From NCBI RefSeq assembly GCF_900099825.1, contig NZ_LT629693.1, positions 3,359,001 through 3,423,000 of the forward strand: a stretch of DNA of 64,000 bases, written 5' to 3'. The DNA is from Bradyrhizobium ottawaense. GTDB lineage: Bacteria > Pseudomonadota > Alphaproteobacteria > Rhizobiales > Xanthobacteraceae. Shown here piece by piece: positions 18,896 to 27,376 of the stretch. The position numbers and the translations under genes were made by a program. How positions within the stretch are numbered: the first letter of the stretch is position 1; each line of letters starts with the position of its first letter. The notes below the pieces were generated by a model that had not been told where the DNA came from, searched no databases, and worked only from the letters and a program-made list of their open reading frames with translations.

Positions 18896-21800
18896 TTATT
18901 CCTGCATCGCGAACCTGGACAATGAAACCTGCGCGCGACGTTCGAAGATGACGGCACCCTGGCGCCTGGCAATGTCGCCGGCGATCGCAAAGGCCGATCG
19001 TGCTTCAGCCTTGTTGTGACGGTCAAGAGCCAGCAAGCACTCGCCGCGCAAACGATAGATCTCCGGCAGATAGATGCCGATGCCTGCCTCGTCGATCCCG
19101 GCAATCGCGCGGTCGAGGTGACCAAGCGCGTCCGCAGGTCGGCCGGCGGCAAGGAGCACTTCCGCGGCGAGGCCGAGATAATATTGCGGCAGCGGGCCGA
19201 CCGCGGTGGCGTTGGCGATCTCGGCGTCGATCAGCCGCACGGCGTTCGCGACCCCTGCGCCCGTTGCCGTCGCCCATCCGACGAGAATGAGACTGCTCGC
19301 ACGCCATGGCGGCAGGTTGAACTTCTCGGCCAGCGCCGCCGCGCGATGCGCCGCGGTGTAAGTGGCCTCGGGGTCTCCCCCAAGCTGATGGCCGATACCG
19401 ATGTTGTGCAGTCCGTGCCCGAGACTGTTTGGATGATCGAGCATTTCGGCGAGTGCGATTGCCTGCGTGAAATGCTGCCTCGCCTGTTGTTGTTCGCCCG
19501 ACAGTTGCCACGAATTGCCGCACTGGGCATGCGCGCAGACGCCGGGATCGTGGCCGCCAAACGCGTGCGCAAGGTGACGGTGCTGCGTCATATCGTAAAG
19601 CGCGATGGCGTGCTGGCAGCCCTCCAGCGCGCCGCGGACATCGCCACGAAAATGCGCCGTCGAAAGCTGGCAATGATAGGCTTCGAGCAGCAACTCGCGG
19701 TCGCCGGACTGCTGCGCGAGCGACACCAGTTCGCTGGCGCGGTCGCGCGCCAATGCTGTCTTGCGTCTCAGATTGGCGTTGATCCAGAGACCCCATTTGG
19801 CCTGGAAGGTCGCAGGGCCGTCGCCGAGCTGCTCGCCGATCTCGCCGGCTTTGGTATAGGCCTTTTCGGCCTCAACGCTCTGCAGGCCATGCGCGACGAC
19901 CGACGCCGAACCAAGCTTCAGCCAGAACTGCAGCTGCCGGCGCAAGCCAACTTCCGGCGGCAAGGCCTCGGCGAGATTGAGACCTGCCGTGAAATGCGCG
20001 ATCGCCTCCACATAGGCCGAGCGGCTCACCGCCTGGTCGCCGGCGCGCATGCGGTAATCGCAAGCGAGAGAGACAAGCCCGGCTTCGCCGAAATGATAGG
20101 CCAGCAATTCCGGTTCGCGCGCAGCGACATCGCCAAAACGCTGCTCGAGGGCCTGGGCGACGCGCCCGTGCCATTCGCGACGGCGCATCAGCAACAGGCT
20201 TTCATAGGCGGCGTCACGCACCAACGCGTGCTTGAAGATGAAACTCCGGTCGAGGCCGCGCTCCTCGGGAAATACGATTCCCGAGGCAACCAGCTTTGCC
20301 AGCATGCCTTCGAGCTCACCGCTGGCCTTGCCGGAAACCGCTTGCAGCATGGCGAACGTGAATTGCCGGCCGATGACCGCGGCAATCTGGGCCATCTCGC
20401 GCGCGCCGCCGAGACGGTCGAGGCGGGCCATTAACGAGTCCTTGAGCGTCGCCGGCACCGCAGAACCTTCGTCCGCCGATTCCATCACGCTTCGGGTCAG
20501 CTCCTCGACGAACAGCGGTACGCCATCGGTCTTGGCAACGATGGTGGCGATCGTGTCGGCCGACAGGCCGTGCGCAGCCGCTACACCCGCAACCACTTGC
20601 ATGCACTCGGGGCGGCCGAGGCGTCCGAGCGTGACCAGCGTTGCGTGAGGCCTCGCCAGCCAGGGTGGCACGAATTCCGGTCGCGCTGACACTACCGCAA
20701 GCAGCCGCGCCCGGGCGATGCTGTCGGTCAACCGCGTCATCATCTCGAGCGTGGTGGCGTCGATCCAGTGCGCGTCTTCCAGCATGATCACCACCGGATC
20801 GCCGTCGCCGGTCCGCGCCATGATTTCGACGATCAGGGCGAGGGTCGATGCCTTGCGTTGCGCCGGCGATTGAGCGGTGGCGGCTGTCTCGGCCAGCGGC
20901 ACCGACAACAGTTCCGCCAGCAGCGGCAGCGCTACCGGATCGGCGATGCGCCGCGCCGCGAGCAGAACGCGGACTTTGTCGGCGCGCGCATCCGCGGCAT
21001 CGGCAGGCGCAAAGCCGGCGACGCGACTGAGATACTGGATCACGGGGTAAAGCGCGCTGTCGCTGTGGTAGGGTGAGCATTGCAGGTTGATGCGCTCATG
21101 CGCTTCGCTGGCGACCTCCTCCTGCAGCGCCTCAATCATGCGCGATTTCCCGATACCGGCTTCGCCGATCACGGTCACGATCTGGCCGTCACCTTGCTGC
21201 GCCAGATGCCAGCGTTCGCGCATCAGCCCCATTTCATGCGCCCGGCCGATCAACGGCAGGCCTCCGGTGCGGATTGCGGCAAAACGGCTTTCGACCGAGG
21301 CTTCACCGCAAACCCGCCAGGCCGGGACAGGGCGGGCAAAGCCTTTCAGTTCGTGCTCGCCGGTGTGGCTGAGTTCGAAATGGCCGCCTGACAATTTTTG
21401 GGTCGACTCGCTGATGATGATGCAGTCCGGCTCGGCCAACGCCTGCAGCCTGGCGGCAAGGTTGGGCGTTTCACCGACGATGGTCCGCTCCTGTGCCAAG
21501 CCGGTGCCGATGATTTCGCCTACCACGACGAGGCCGGTGGCAATGCCGATCCGCGCCTGCACGCGCGTTCCGTCCGGCGCTTCGATTGCGCCGACCTCCG
21601 ACAGGATTCCGATGGCGGCGCGAACGGCACGTTCCGCCGCATCCTCGAAGGCACGGGGAAAGCCGAAATAGGCCAACACGCCATCGCCCATGAATTTGGC
21701 GACGAAACCACCATAACGCCCGATCTCACCCGCCACCGCGTCCTGGTATTGCCGGATAAGACCGCCAAGCAGCTCCGGATCGAGCCTCGCCGACAGCGCC

Positions 21801-22147
21801 GTGGAGCCCACCATATCGGCAAACATCACGGTCACTTGCCGCCGCTCGGCGTCGCCCGACCCGGCTTCCTCCGAGGCTGATGGTTTTTCGCCGGACGAGA
21901 GCGGGCGGACAGAAGAAGATTTGTCGAGCGATGAAGTTTCGTCGGTGGAGGAAATGGAGGCCGCGACGGCATTGCGCGCCGCGATTGCCTTCAAGAGGCG
22001 GCGGCGATTACCCAAAGACAGACCCAATTGCGCGAGATCGTTGTCATCGAGGTCCGCCAGGATATCCAGATCGATGTCGTTTGCCTCAAACGCGTCGGCG
22101 TATTGCTCCAGGTTGTTTCCACGCAACCAAGCGCGAAGATCGCTCAT
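18896..22147 (-). CDS. SAM domain - class III adenylate/guanylate cyclase - AAA ATPase - TPR protein
   Basis: 1083 residues from ATG 22147 (MSDLRAWLRGNNLEQYADAF), the natural start of a SAM domain; the frame is open upstream to 22321 without support. The order is SAM (about 1-65), a low-complexity serine/glutamate linker, the cyclase domain (RRQVTVMFADMVGSTALSAR, with the second metal aspartate in KFMGDGVLAYFG), a STAND/AAA-type ATPase (Walker A GEAGIGKS) and a C-terminal TPR-rich half. Both metal-binding aspartates are present, so it may be active. Such fusions couple ligand or partner binding on the TPRs to nucleotide synthesis; the signal is unknown. It is monocistronic. Confidence 0.9.
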   Translation of the reverse strand: MSDLRAWLRGNNLEQYADAFEANDIDLDILADLDDNDLAQLGLSLGNRRRLLKAIAARNAVAASISSTDETSSLDKSSSVRPLSSGEKPSASEEAGSGDAERRQVTVMFADMVGSTALSARLDPELLGGLIRQYQDAVAGEIGRYGGFVAKFMGDGVLAYFGFPRAFEDAAERAVRAAIGILSEVGAIEAPDGTRVQARIGIATGLVVVGEIIGTGLAQERTIVGETPNLAARLQALAEPDCIIISESTQKLSGGHFELSHTGEHELKGFARPVPAWRVCGEASVESRFAAIRTGGLPLIGRAHEMGLMRERWHLAQQGDGQIVTVIGEAGIGKSRMIEALQEEVASEAHERINLQCSPYHSDSALYPVIQYLSRVAGFAPADAADARADKVRVLLAARRIADPVALPLLAELLSVPLAETAATAQSPAQRKASTLALIVEIMARTGDGDPVVIMLEDAHWIDATTLEMMTRLTDSIARARLLAVVSARPEFVPPWLARPHATLVTLGRLGRPECMQVVAGVAAAHGLSADTIATIVAKTDGVPLFVEELTRSVMESADEGSAVPATLKDSLMARLDRLGGAREMAQIAAVIGRQFTFAMLQAVSGKASGELEGMLAKLVASGIVFPEERGLDRSFIFKHALVRDAAYESLLLMRRREWHGRVAQALEQRFGDVAAREPELLAYHFGEAGLVSLACDYRMRAGDQAVSRSAYVEAIAHFTAGLNLAEALPPEVGLRRQLQFWLKLGSASVVAHGLQSVEAEKAYTKAGEIGEQLGDGPATFQAKWGLWINANLRRKTALARDRASELVSLAQQSGDRELLLEAYHCQLSTAHFRGDVRGALEGCQHAIALYDMTQHRHLAHAFGGHDPGVCAHAQCGNSWQLSGEQQQARQHFTQAIALAEMLDHPNSLGHGLHNIGIGHQLGGDPEATYTAAHRAAALAEKFNLPPWRASSLILVGWATATGAGVANAVRLIDAEIANATAVGPLPQYYLGLAAEVLLAAGRPADALGHLDRAIAGIDEAGIGIYLPEIYRLRGECLLALDRHNKAEARSAFAIAGDIARRQGAVIFERRAQVSLSRFAMQE

Positions 22148-22360
22148 GCAGTCGGCTCCCCAGCCCCTCTCAATTAATGCACATTGGCACATCCATGGAA
22201 TTTCAGCACAGCATTTTGATGCGCCGAGGGACAGCCAACGCCCGATCAAATTTCTGATTTTCCGAAATTCTTCTTGACCGCGACCCCAAATCAGCCATAC
22301 ACATCGCCCGTCCCGTTCCACTCGGAGGGCGTTTCGCGATCGTCACAGACGCGGGATGGG
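22148..22360. other. Gene-free leader region upstream of the cyclase gene
   Basis: This is the first 213 bases of a 935-base gene-free stretch (22148-23082). Frames present here are short and lack ribosome sites. It should contain the cyclase promoter, but I see no convincing boxes. Confidence 0.4.
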
Positions 22361-22693
22361 ATGCGATGGACGCGAAGGCCACTAAGACGAGTGTGGCCAA
22401 AGCGTACGGCGAAGTCGTGTGGGCCTGACGCCCCGGTGCTGGCGTCAAGTTTCGCGGGAAGCATTCCTGCAAATGACGGTGGCAAGAAAGCCGGTCACCG
22501 GGGCGAACTCGTATAAGCCGTAAAGCCATTGCGCAGGGAAGGCCGGAGGCTTCCGCCAAACCTGTATGCTCATGTGCAGCATTTTTTGATGCACATCGCA
22601 CATGAGACCGCGGGTGCGGCGCGCACCCGGTCTTCCCTGCGCCCTTTGATTTGGGGGCAAGGTTTTCTTGCAAAACTTCGGGCGCATCGCGCC
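22361..22693. repeat. Long structured intergenic element (possible ncRNA or dispersed repeat)
   Basis: Several hairpins follow one another. CCGGT/ACCGG lies near 22491-22501. A 16-bp stem, GCGCAGGGAAGGCCGG (22531-22546) with CCGGTCTTCCCTGCGC (22627-22642), encloses CTCATGTGC/GCACATGAG (22569-22577 and 22598-22606). GCAAG/CTTGC (22657-22671) and GGCGC/GCGCC (22681-22693) follow. No gene with a ribosome site is present. The opening words (ATGCGATGGACGCGAAGGCC, ACTAAGACGAG) are ones I remember as recurring between Bradyrhizobium genes. It may be a mobile repeat or a transcribed RNA. Confidence 0.55.
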
Positions 22694-22708
22694 GCGAGAA
22701 TACTGACA

Positions 22709-22866
22709 CTTACCCTCCCCTGGAGGGGGAGGGTCGACGCGAAGCGGCGGGGTGGGGTGACGGTCTCTCCTCGTGAACAGTGTCCGAGTGGAGGGATCAC
22801 CCCACCCCGTCTCACATTCCGCTGCGCTCCATGTGAGCCGACCCTCCCCCTCCAGGGGAGGGTAAG
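22709..22866. repeat. 158-bp nested palindrome with perfect 28-bp arms
   Basis: CTTACCCTCCCCTGGAGGGG plus GAGGGTCG (22709-22736) has an exact inverted copy at 22839-22866. A second perfect pair, GGGGTGGGGTGA (22749-22760) and TCACCCCACCCC (22797-22808), is nested inside. It is an imported-looking dispersed repeat of the CCCTCCCCTGGAGGGGGAGGG type. Confidence 0.85.
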
Positions 22867-23082
22867 CAACAGGATGAAGTCTCGTTTGGAAAACGTCGTT
22901 GCGAGCGAAGCGAAGCAATCCATCTTCGTCAATGAGGATGGCCGGTGCACCTCGCCCAACCCGTCCCGGCGCAACCACTCAACGCAAGACAGCATCCGAA
23001 TTCGGCCGCTCCATCCGGTAAACTGGGATAAGATCAGGTCGGGATCGGGCGGCGCCAGACCGCTGAAAATCAGGAGGAAATC
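22867..23082. other. Gene-free region with decayed GCGAAGCGAAGCAATCCA repeat
   Basis: Half of the GTCATTGCGAGCGAAGC repeat (compare 7706-7787 and 29745-29829) is seen at about 22893-22925 without its inverted partner. The rest has no recognisable feature. The last bases carry AGGAGG, the ribosome site of the TTG-started ligase gene. Confidence 0.5.
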
Positions 23083-24636
23083 TTGCCGGTTCGCTATTAC
23101 GACTGGATCGCCCATTTCGGCCGCCGCACGCCGGACAAGATCGCGGTCATCGACCTCGCCAGCCAGCGCCGCTTGTCTTACGCGGAGTTCGACCAGCGGA
23201 TCTCGCGGCTTGCCTCGCATCTGCGCGACCAACTCGGCGTCAAACGCGGCGACCGGGTCGCGGTGCTGGCGCTGAACACGACGGATACGCTGGAAGTGCA
23301 GTTCGCCTGCTTCCGGATCGGCGCCGTATTCCTGCCGCTGAACAACCGCCTCACCGTTCCGGAATTGCAGTTCATCGTCGGCGATGCCTCGCCCAGCGTG
23401 ATGATCCACGATACGGATTTGGCGGAAGTAGCCCTCACCGTCGCCAAACTCTGCAACGTTGCGTCGGCCCTGCTGTTCGGCCCCGGCGCCTCCTATGAAG
23501 CGGCGATCGCGGCGGCGAAGCCGCTCGACACGCACGAGTCCGTCACGCTCGATGACATCTCGACCATCATGTACACCTCGGGCACCACCGGCCAGCCCAA
23601 GGGCGCGATCATCACCCATGGCATGACGTTCTGGAATTGCGTCAATCTCGGCGGCCCCGCTTACATCTCGCCGTCGACGGTGCTGCTCACCGTGCTGCCG
23701 CTGTTCCACACCGGCGGGCTCAATTGCTACACCAATCCGGTGCTGCATTCCGGCGGCACCGTGCTGATCATGCGCGCGTTTGATCCAGGCCTGGCGCTGC
23801 AACTGATCAGCGATGTGTCAGCCGGCATCAATCAGTTCTTCGGCGTGCCCTCGATCTACCAGTTCATGGCGCAGCATCCGTCGTTCGCGACTGCCGACTT
23901 CAGCCGCCTCGTGATCGGCGGCGTCGGCGGCGCGCCGATGCCGGTGCCGCTGTTGAAGGTGTGGGAAGAGCGCGGCGTCGCCCTGCAACAGGGTTACGGC
24001 ATGACCGAGACCAGCCCGGCCGTGCTGACGCTCGACAAGGAAGACGCGGTGCGCAAGGCCGGCTCGTCCGGCAAGCCGGTGATGCACACCGAGGTAAGAA
24101 TCGTTCGGCCCGACGGCTCGGACGCCGGTGTCGACGAACTCGGCGAACTCTGGGTCCGCGGACCGAACGTCACGCCGGGCTACTGGAACCGGCCGGACGC
24201 CAACGCGTCATCGTTCACCGACGGATGGCTGCACACCGGCGACGCCACGCGGGTCGATGCCGAAGGCTTCTACTATATCGTCGACCGCTGGAAGGACATG
24301 TACATTTCGGGCGGCGAGAACGTCTATCCGGCCGAGGTCGAAAACGTGCTGCATCAAATTCCGGCAATTGCCGAAGCCGCAGTCATCGGCATCCCTAACG
24401 AGCAGTGGGGCGAGGTCGGCATGGCGATCGTCGCTGTCAGGCCCGGCCACACCCTTGCCGCCGAGCAGATTCATGCGCATTGTGCCGCCAATCTGGCGCG
24501 GTTCAAATGCCCGCGCCTGATCGAGTTCGTGGATGCCCTGCCGCGCAATGCGACTGGAAAAATCCACAAGCCGACGCTGCGTAACAAATTCGGCGTGTCC
24601 AAAGCCACCGATACGGCGAGGGCGATCGCCTCGTAA
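23083..24636 (+). CDS. AMP-dependent acyl-CoA synthetase/ligase (TTG start)
   Basis: 517 residues. The start is TTG 23083, preceded five bases away by AGGAGG; no ATG near it fits the family N-terminus PVRYYDWIAHFGRRTPDKIAV. ANL motifs are MYTSGTTGQPKGAII, the aromatic-binding region GYGMTETSP, HTGDATRVD, KDMYISGGENVYP and NATGKIHKPTL. It is probably a medium-chain or aromatic acid:CoA ligase. The next gene, 76 bases downstream, is a LivK-type binding protein, giving an uptake-plus-activation pair. Confidence 0.9.
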   Translation: MPVRYYDWIAHFGRRTPDKIAVIDLASQRRLSYAEFDQRISRLASHLRDQLGVKRGDRVAVLALNTTDTLEVQFACFRIGAVFLPLNNRLTVPELQFIVGDASPSVMIHDTDLAEVALTVAKLCNVASALLFGPGASYEAAIAAAKPLDTHESVTLDDISTIMYTSGTTGQPKGAIITHGMTFWNCVNLGGPAYISPSTVLLTVLPLFHTGGLNCYTNPVLHSGGTVLIMRAFDPGLALQLISDVSAGINQFFGVPSIYQFMAQHPSFATADFSRLVIGGVGGAPMPVPLLKVWEERGVALQQGYGMTETSPAVLTLDKEDAVRKAGSSGKPVMHTEVRIVRPDGSDAGVDELGELWVRGPNVTPGYWNRPDANASSFTDGWLHTGDATRVDAEGFYYIVDRWKDMYISGGENVYPAEVENVLHQIPAIAEAAVIGIPNEQWGEVGMAIVAVRPGHTLAAEQIHAHCAANLARFKCPRLIEFVDALPRNATGKIHKPTLRNKFGVSKATDTARAIAS

Positions 24637-24712
24637 CTGCCGATTTAAAAAGAGCATCGCCGCGATTTCGTTAAGACCTCTCAACACAAAGAAACCAGGG
24701 AAGAAAATTTTC

Positions 24713-25936
24713 ATGAAGAACAAGAAACTGTCTTTGCTTGCCGCGGCCGCGACACTGTCGTTGCTGACCACGCAGGGCGCGCTGGCGCAGAAGAAATACG
24801 ACACCGGCGCCTCCGACACCGAAATCAAGATCGGCAATGTCGAGGCCTATAGCGGCCCGGCTTCCGCCTACGGCATCATCGGCAAGACCGAAGAAGCCTA
24901 TTTCAAGATGATCAACGACCAGGGCGGCGTAAACGGCCGCAAGATCAACTGGATCTCCTACGACGACGGCTACAGCCCGCCGAAGACGGTGGAGCAGGTC
25001 CGCAAGCTGATCGAGAGCGACGAGGTGTTTCTGGTATTCAACGCGCTGGGCACGCCGACCCAGACCGCGGTTCAGAAATATCACAATTCCAAGAAGGTCC
25101 CGCAGCTGTTCCTCGCCACCGGCGCCAGCAAGTGGAACGACCCGAAGGACTTTCCCTGGACCATGGGCTTTCAGCCGAGCTACCGCGTCGAGGCCCGGAT
25201 CTTTGCGAAGTACATCCTGAAGAACAAGCCCGACGGCAAGGTCGCGGTGTTCTATGCCAATGACGATTTCGGCAAGGACTATGTCGCCGGACTGAAGGAC
25301 ATCTTCGGCGACAGGGCGTCGAGCATCATCGTCGCCGAGGAAAGCTACGAGACCACCGAGCCCTCGATCAGCTCCCACATCGTCAAGCTGAAGGGCACCG
25401 GCGCCGACGTCTTCGTCAACATCGCAACGCCGAAATTCGCGGCACAGGCGATCAAGAAGATGGCCGAGCTGGAATGGAAGCCGATGCACCTGATGACCGA
25501 CGTGTCGATCTCGATCGGCGCGGTCATGAAACCTGCCGGCCTTGATGCTTCCGAGGGCGTGCTGTCGGCCGGCTACCTGAAGGATGCGTCCGATCCGCAG
25601 TGGAAGGACGACGAAGGCATGAAGAAGTTCATGACCTTCATCGACAAGTACATGCCGGGCGCCAACATCTCCGATTCCAACCTGGTCTATGGCTACGCCG
25701 CGGCGCAGACCATGGTGCAGGTCCTGAAGCAGTCGGGCGACAACCTGACCCGGGAGAACGTGATGAAGCAGGCCGCCAGCCTGAAGGATTTTGCGCCGGA
25801 TACGCTGATCCCCGGCATCAAGGTCAACACCTCGGCCACCGACTTCGCCCCGATCGAACAGCTCAAGATCATGCGGTTCAAGGGCGGCCAGTGGGAACTG
25901 TTCGGCGACATCATCAGCGCCGAGACCGGTGGCTAG
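24713..25936 (+). CDS. ABC transporter substrate-binding protein, LivK type
   Basis: 407 residues from ATG 24713, with a lysine-rich Sec signal (MKNKKLSLLAAAATLSLLTT, cleavage after ALA). The mature start TGASDTEIKIGNVEAYSGPA and the segments YDDGYSPPKTVEQVRKLIES, ATGASKWNDPKDFPW and INTSATDF-type end are very close to the protein at 14370-15587. It is a periplasmic receptor for an acid or amino acid, working with an unlinked Liv-type transporter. A strong hairpin terminator follows directly. Confidence 0.92.
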   Translation: MKNKKLSLLAAAATLSLLTTQGALAQKKYDTGASDTEIKIGNVEAYSGPASAYGIIGKTEEAYFKMINDQGGVNGRKINWISYDDGYSPPKTVEQVRKLIESDEVFLVFNALGTPTQTAVQKYHNSKKVPQLFLATGASKWNDPKDFPWTMGFQPSYRVEARIFAKYILKNKPDGKVAVFYANDDFGKDYVAGLKDIFGDRASSIIVAEESYETTEPSISSHIVKLKGTGADVFVNIATPKFAAQAIKKMAELEWKPMHLMTDVSISIGAVMKPAGLDASEGVLSAGYLKDASDPQWKDDEGMKKFMTFIDKYMPGANISDSNLVYGYAAAQTMVQVLKQSGDNLTRENVMKQAASLKDFAPDTLIPGIKVNTSATDFAPIEQLKIMRFKGGQWELFGDIISAETGG

Positions 25937-25945
25937 CTAAAAGCA

Positions 25946-25978
25946 AAAAGCCCGCTGGCATGGCCAGCGGGCTTCTCT
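25946..25978 (+). terminator. Rho-independent-type terminator after LivK-type gene
   Basis: AAGCCCGCTGGC (25948-25959) pairs perfectly with GCCAGCGGGCTT (25963-25974) around an ATG loop, preceded by AAAAA and followed by a weak T-rich tail (CTCTAT). The A-tract on one side and T's on the other could also serve the convergent cold-shock gene. Confidence 0.85.
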
Positions 25979-26036
25979 ATTCAGAAGTCGATCGAAGGAT
26001 CCCAGTACATCCGTGGGTAATCCGTGATCGATCGCC

Positions 26037-26246
26037 TTAACTAACGCGGAGATTTTCCGCGCTGGTTTTGCCGCGCATGCTGTCGACCTTCGCTTCATAT
26101 GAAAGCTTTTGGCCTTCATTGAGCGAGCTCAGACCTGCACGTTCCACGGCGCTGATGTGGACGAATACGTCGGTTCCGCCGTCGTCGGGCTGGATGAAGC
26201 CGAAGCCCTTGGTCGCGTTGAACCACTTAACTGTTCCGGTAGCCAT
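26037..26246 (-). CDS. Cold-shock domain protein (CspA family)
   Basis: 69 residues, the usual CspA size. RNP1 is KGFGFIQPD and RNP2 is DVFVHISAV, with the starting strand [11 protein letters not shown]. It is a single OB-fold RNA chaperone that melts mRNA structure. It is monocistronic, convergent with the LivK-type gene. The approximately 180-base upstream gap could hold a long 5' leader of the kind regulated by temperature, but I do not see a defined cold box. Confidence 0.95.
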   Translation of the reverse strand: MATGTVKWFNATKGFGFIQPDDGGTDVFVHISAVERAGLSSLNEGQKLSYEAKVDSMRGKTSAENLRVS

Positions 26247-26425
26247 GTAACTATCTCCAACAAGATGCGTAAAAACGCTTTGCCCACACGACCTCCGTGC
26301 AGGCTTGATCCGATTTCAACGATGTCTTGGGAAGGGAGCCGATTTCGGCGCGGTCAACAAGGCAGAGCGGTTATTCGAATGAAGCTGATATAGTCTATTC
26401 CAGCGGAAAAGCAAGGCTCACGACA

Positions 26426-27190
26426 CTAACCCGGCAAAAACATCGCAAATGGTTCGTCGAGCGTCCGCCGCAAATGGGTGCGGTATGCCCCGTAATTGGC
26501 ATTATCGGGCAAAATCCGCCCAAATGTCGGGTTTTTGATCATTTTGACGGGCAAATACGCGATCGGGGCCGCGATCGGCGTCAGCAGCGAGCCGCGTCCC
26601 GCCAGCAAAGTCGTGATGATACCGAACATTTCGCCGGAGATCGGCAGCCGCGCGACCGTGATCAGGCGATGCTGGCCGTGCCGGTTGGTGACGAGATAGA
26701 TGTGGCCCGACTGGTTCGGCACCGCCACTTCGCCATACTGCGTGTAGGCCGCATCCTGCCGCTCGCTCTCGTGGAAAACGAGACACGATGCCGCGGCGTC
26801 CCAGCTGATTGCGGTGAGGTAGGCGAAGATCGCGTTCTTGTCGCCGAACGAAGGACGCATCGTCACATACGTTCCTTCGATCCAGGCGACCGCGCGGCGC
26901 GAATAGGCGCCGAGGCCATCAGGCGCGACGTCGCCGTTGACGGGATGAGCGTGTGCCGGCGCTTCCGGCGTGGTGCGCAGGGAAACGCCGAGCGCCTGTT
27001 CGAGCCGAACTGTCGTCGCGAGCGTGAACGGGCGGCGGCCGCCCAGCACTTTCTCGAGCGTCGAGAGACTGAGTTTCGCAAGCTCGGCCAGGGACTGCCT
27101 GGAGATGCGGCGACGCGCGATCTCCTCACGAATCGTGTCCGCAATCTGCCGGCTTTGCTCGGCGGAAAGCTGCTTGTCCGGCGTCGCCAT
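26426..27190 (-). CDS. XRE-type helix-turn-helix transcriptional regulator with C-terminal sensor domain
   Basis: 254 residues from ATG 27190, preceded by a GGGGGG stretch; the same frame stays open much further upstream only as a shadow of the neighbouring gene. The N-terminal HTH is residues about 10-70 (SRQSLAELAKLSLSTLEKVL, then TTVRLEQALGV). The rest, about 170 residues, resembles an effector domain but I do not recognise it. It is divergent from the VIT/VWA sortase-substrate gene with 186 bases between starts, so it is a natural candidate to control that system. Confidence 0.8.
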   Translation of the reverse strand: MATPDKQLSAEQSRQIADTIREEIARRRISRQSLAELAKLSLSTLEKVLGGRRPFTLATTVRLEQALGVSLRTTPEAPAHAHPVNGDVAPDGLGAYSRRAVAWIEGTYVTMRPSFGDKNAIFAYLTAISWDAAASCLVFHESERQDAAYTQYGEVAVPNQSGHIYLVTNRHGQHRLITVARLPISGEMFGIITTLLAGRGSLLTPIAAPIAYLPVKMIKNPTFGRILPDNANYGAYRTHLRRTLDEPFAMFLPG

Positions 27191-27376
27191 CGTCCCCCCT
27201 GTTCGGTCGAGCCAAGTGTACCAGACGCACAATCCATCACAAACCCGCACAAACCGGCCGCGGCCGGGGCGCGCCGGGCTGGCCCGCGGCTGAACAAGGC
27301 CGATCATTCCGCTCGCGCCAAAGCGCGGCATTCCGCACGCTTTCAAGCGGCGAAACCGCCTTTGGGAGTGAGCGAC

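Noticed and set aside
19016..20434. 472-codon open frame opposite the cyclase/TPR gene
   Set aside because: Antisense shadow of a domain-rich real gene; no ribosome site or recognisable motifs.
22274..22516. Apparent 80-residue reading frame in the folded intergenic element
   Set aside because: The same DNA forms nested stems, the peptide is arginine/proline-rich and no ribosome site is present.
22709..22866. Possible CRISPR or tandem array from repeated CCCTCCCC words
   Set aside because: There are only two inverted arms, no regular spacers and no cas genes in the window.
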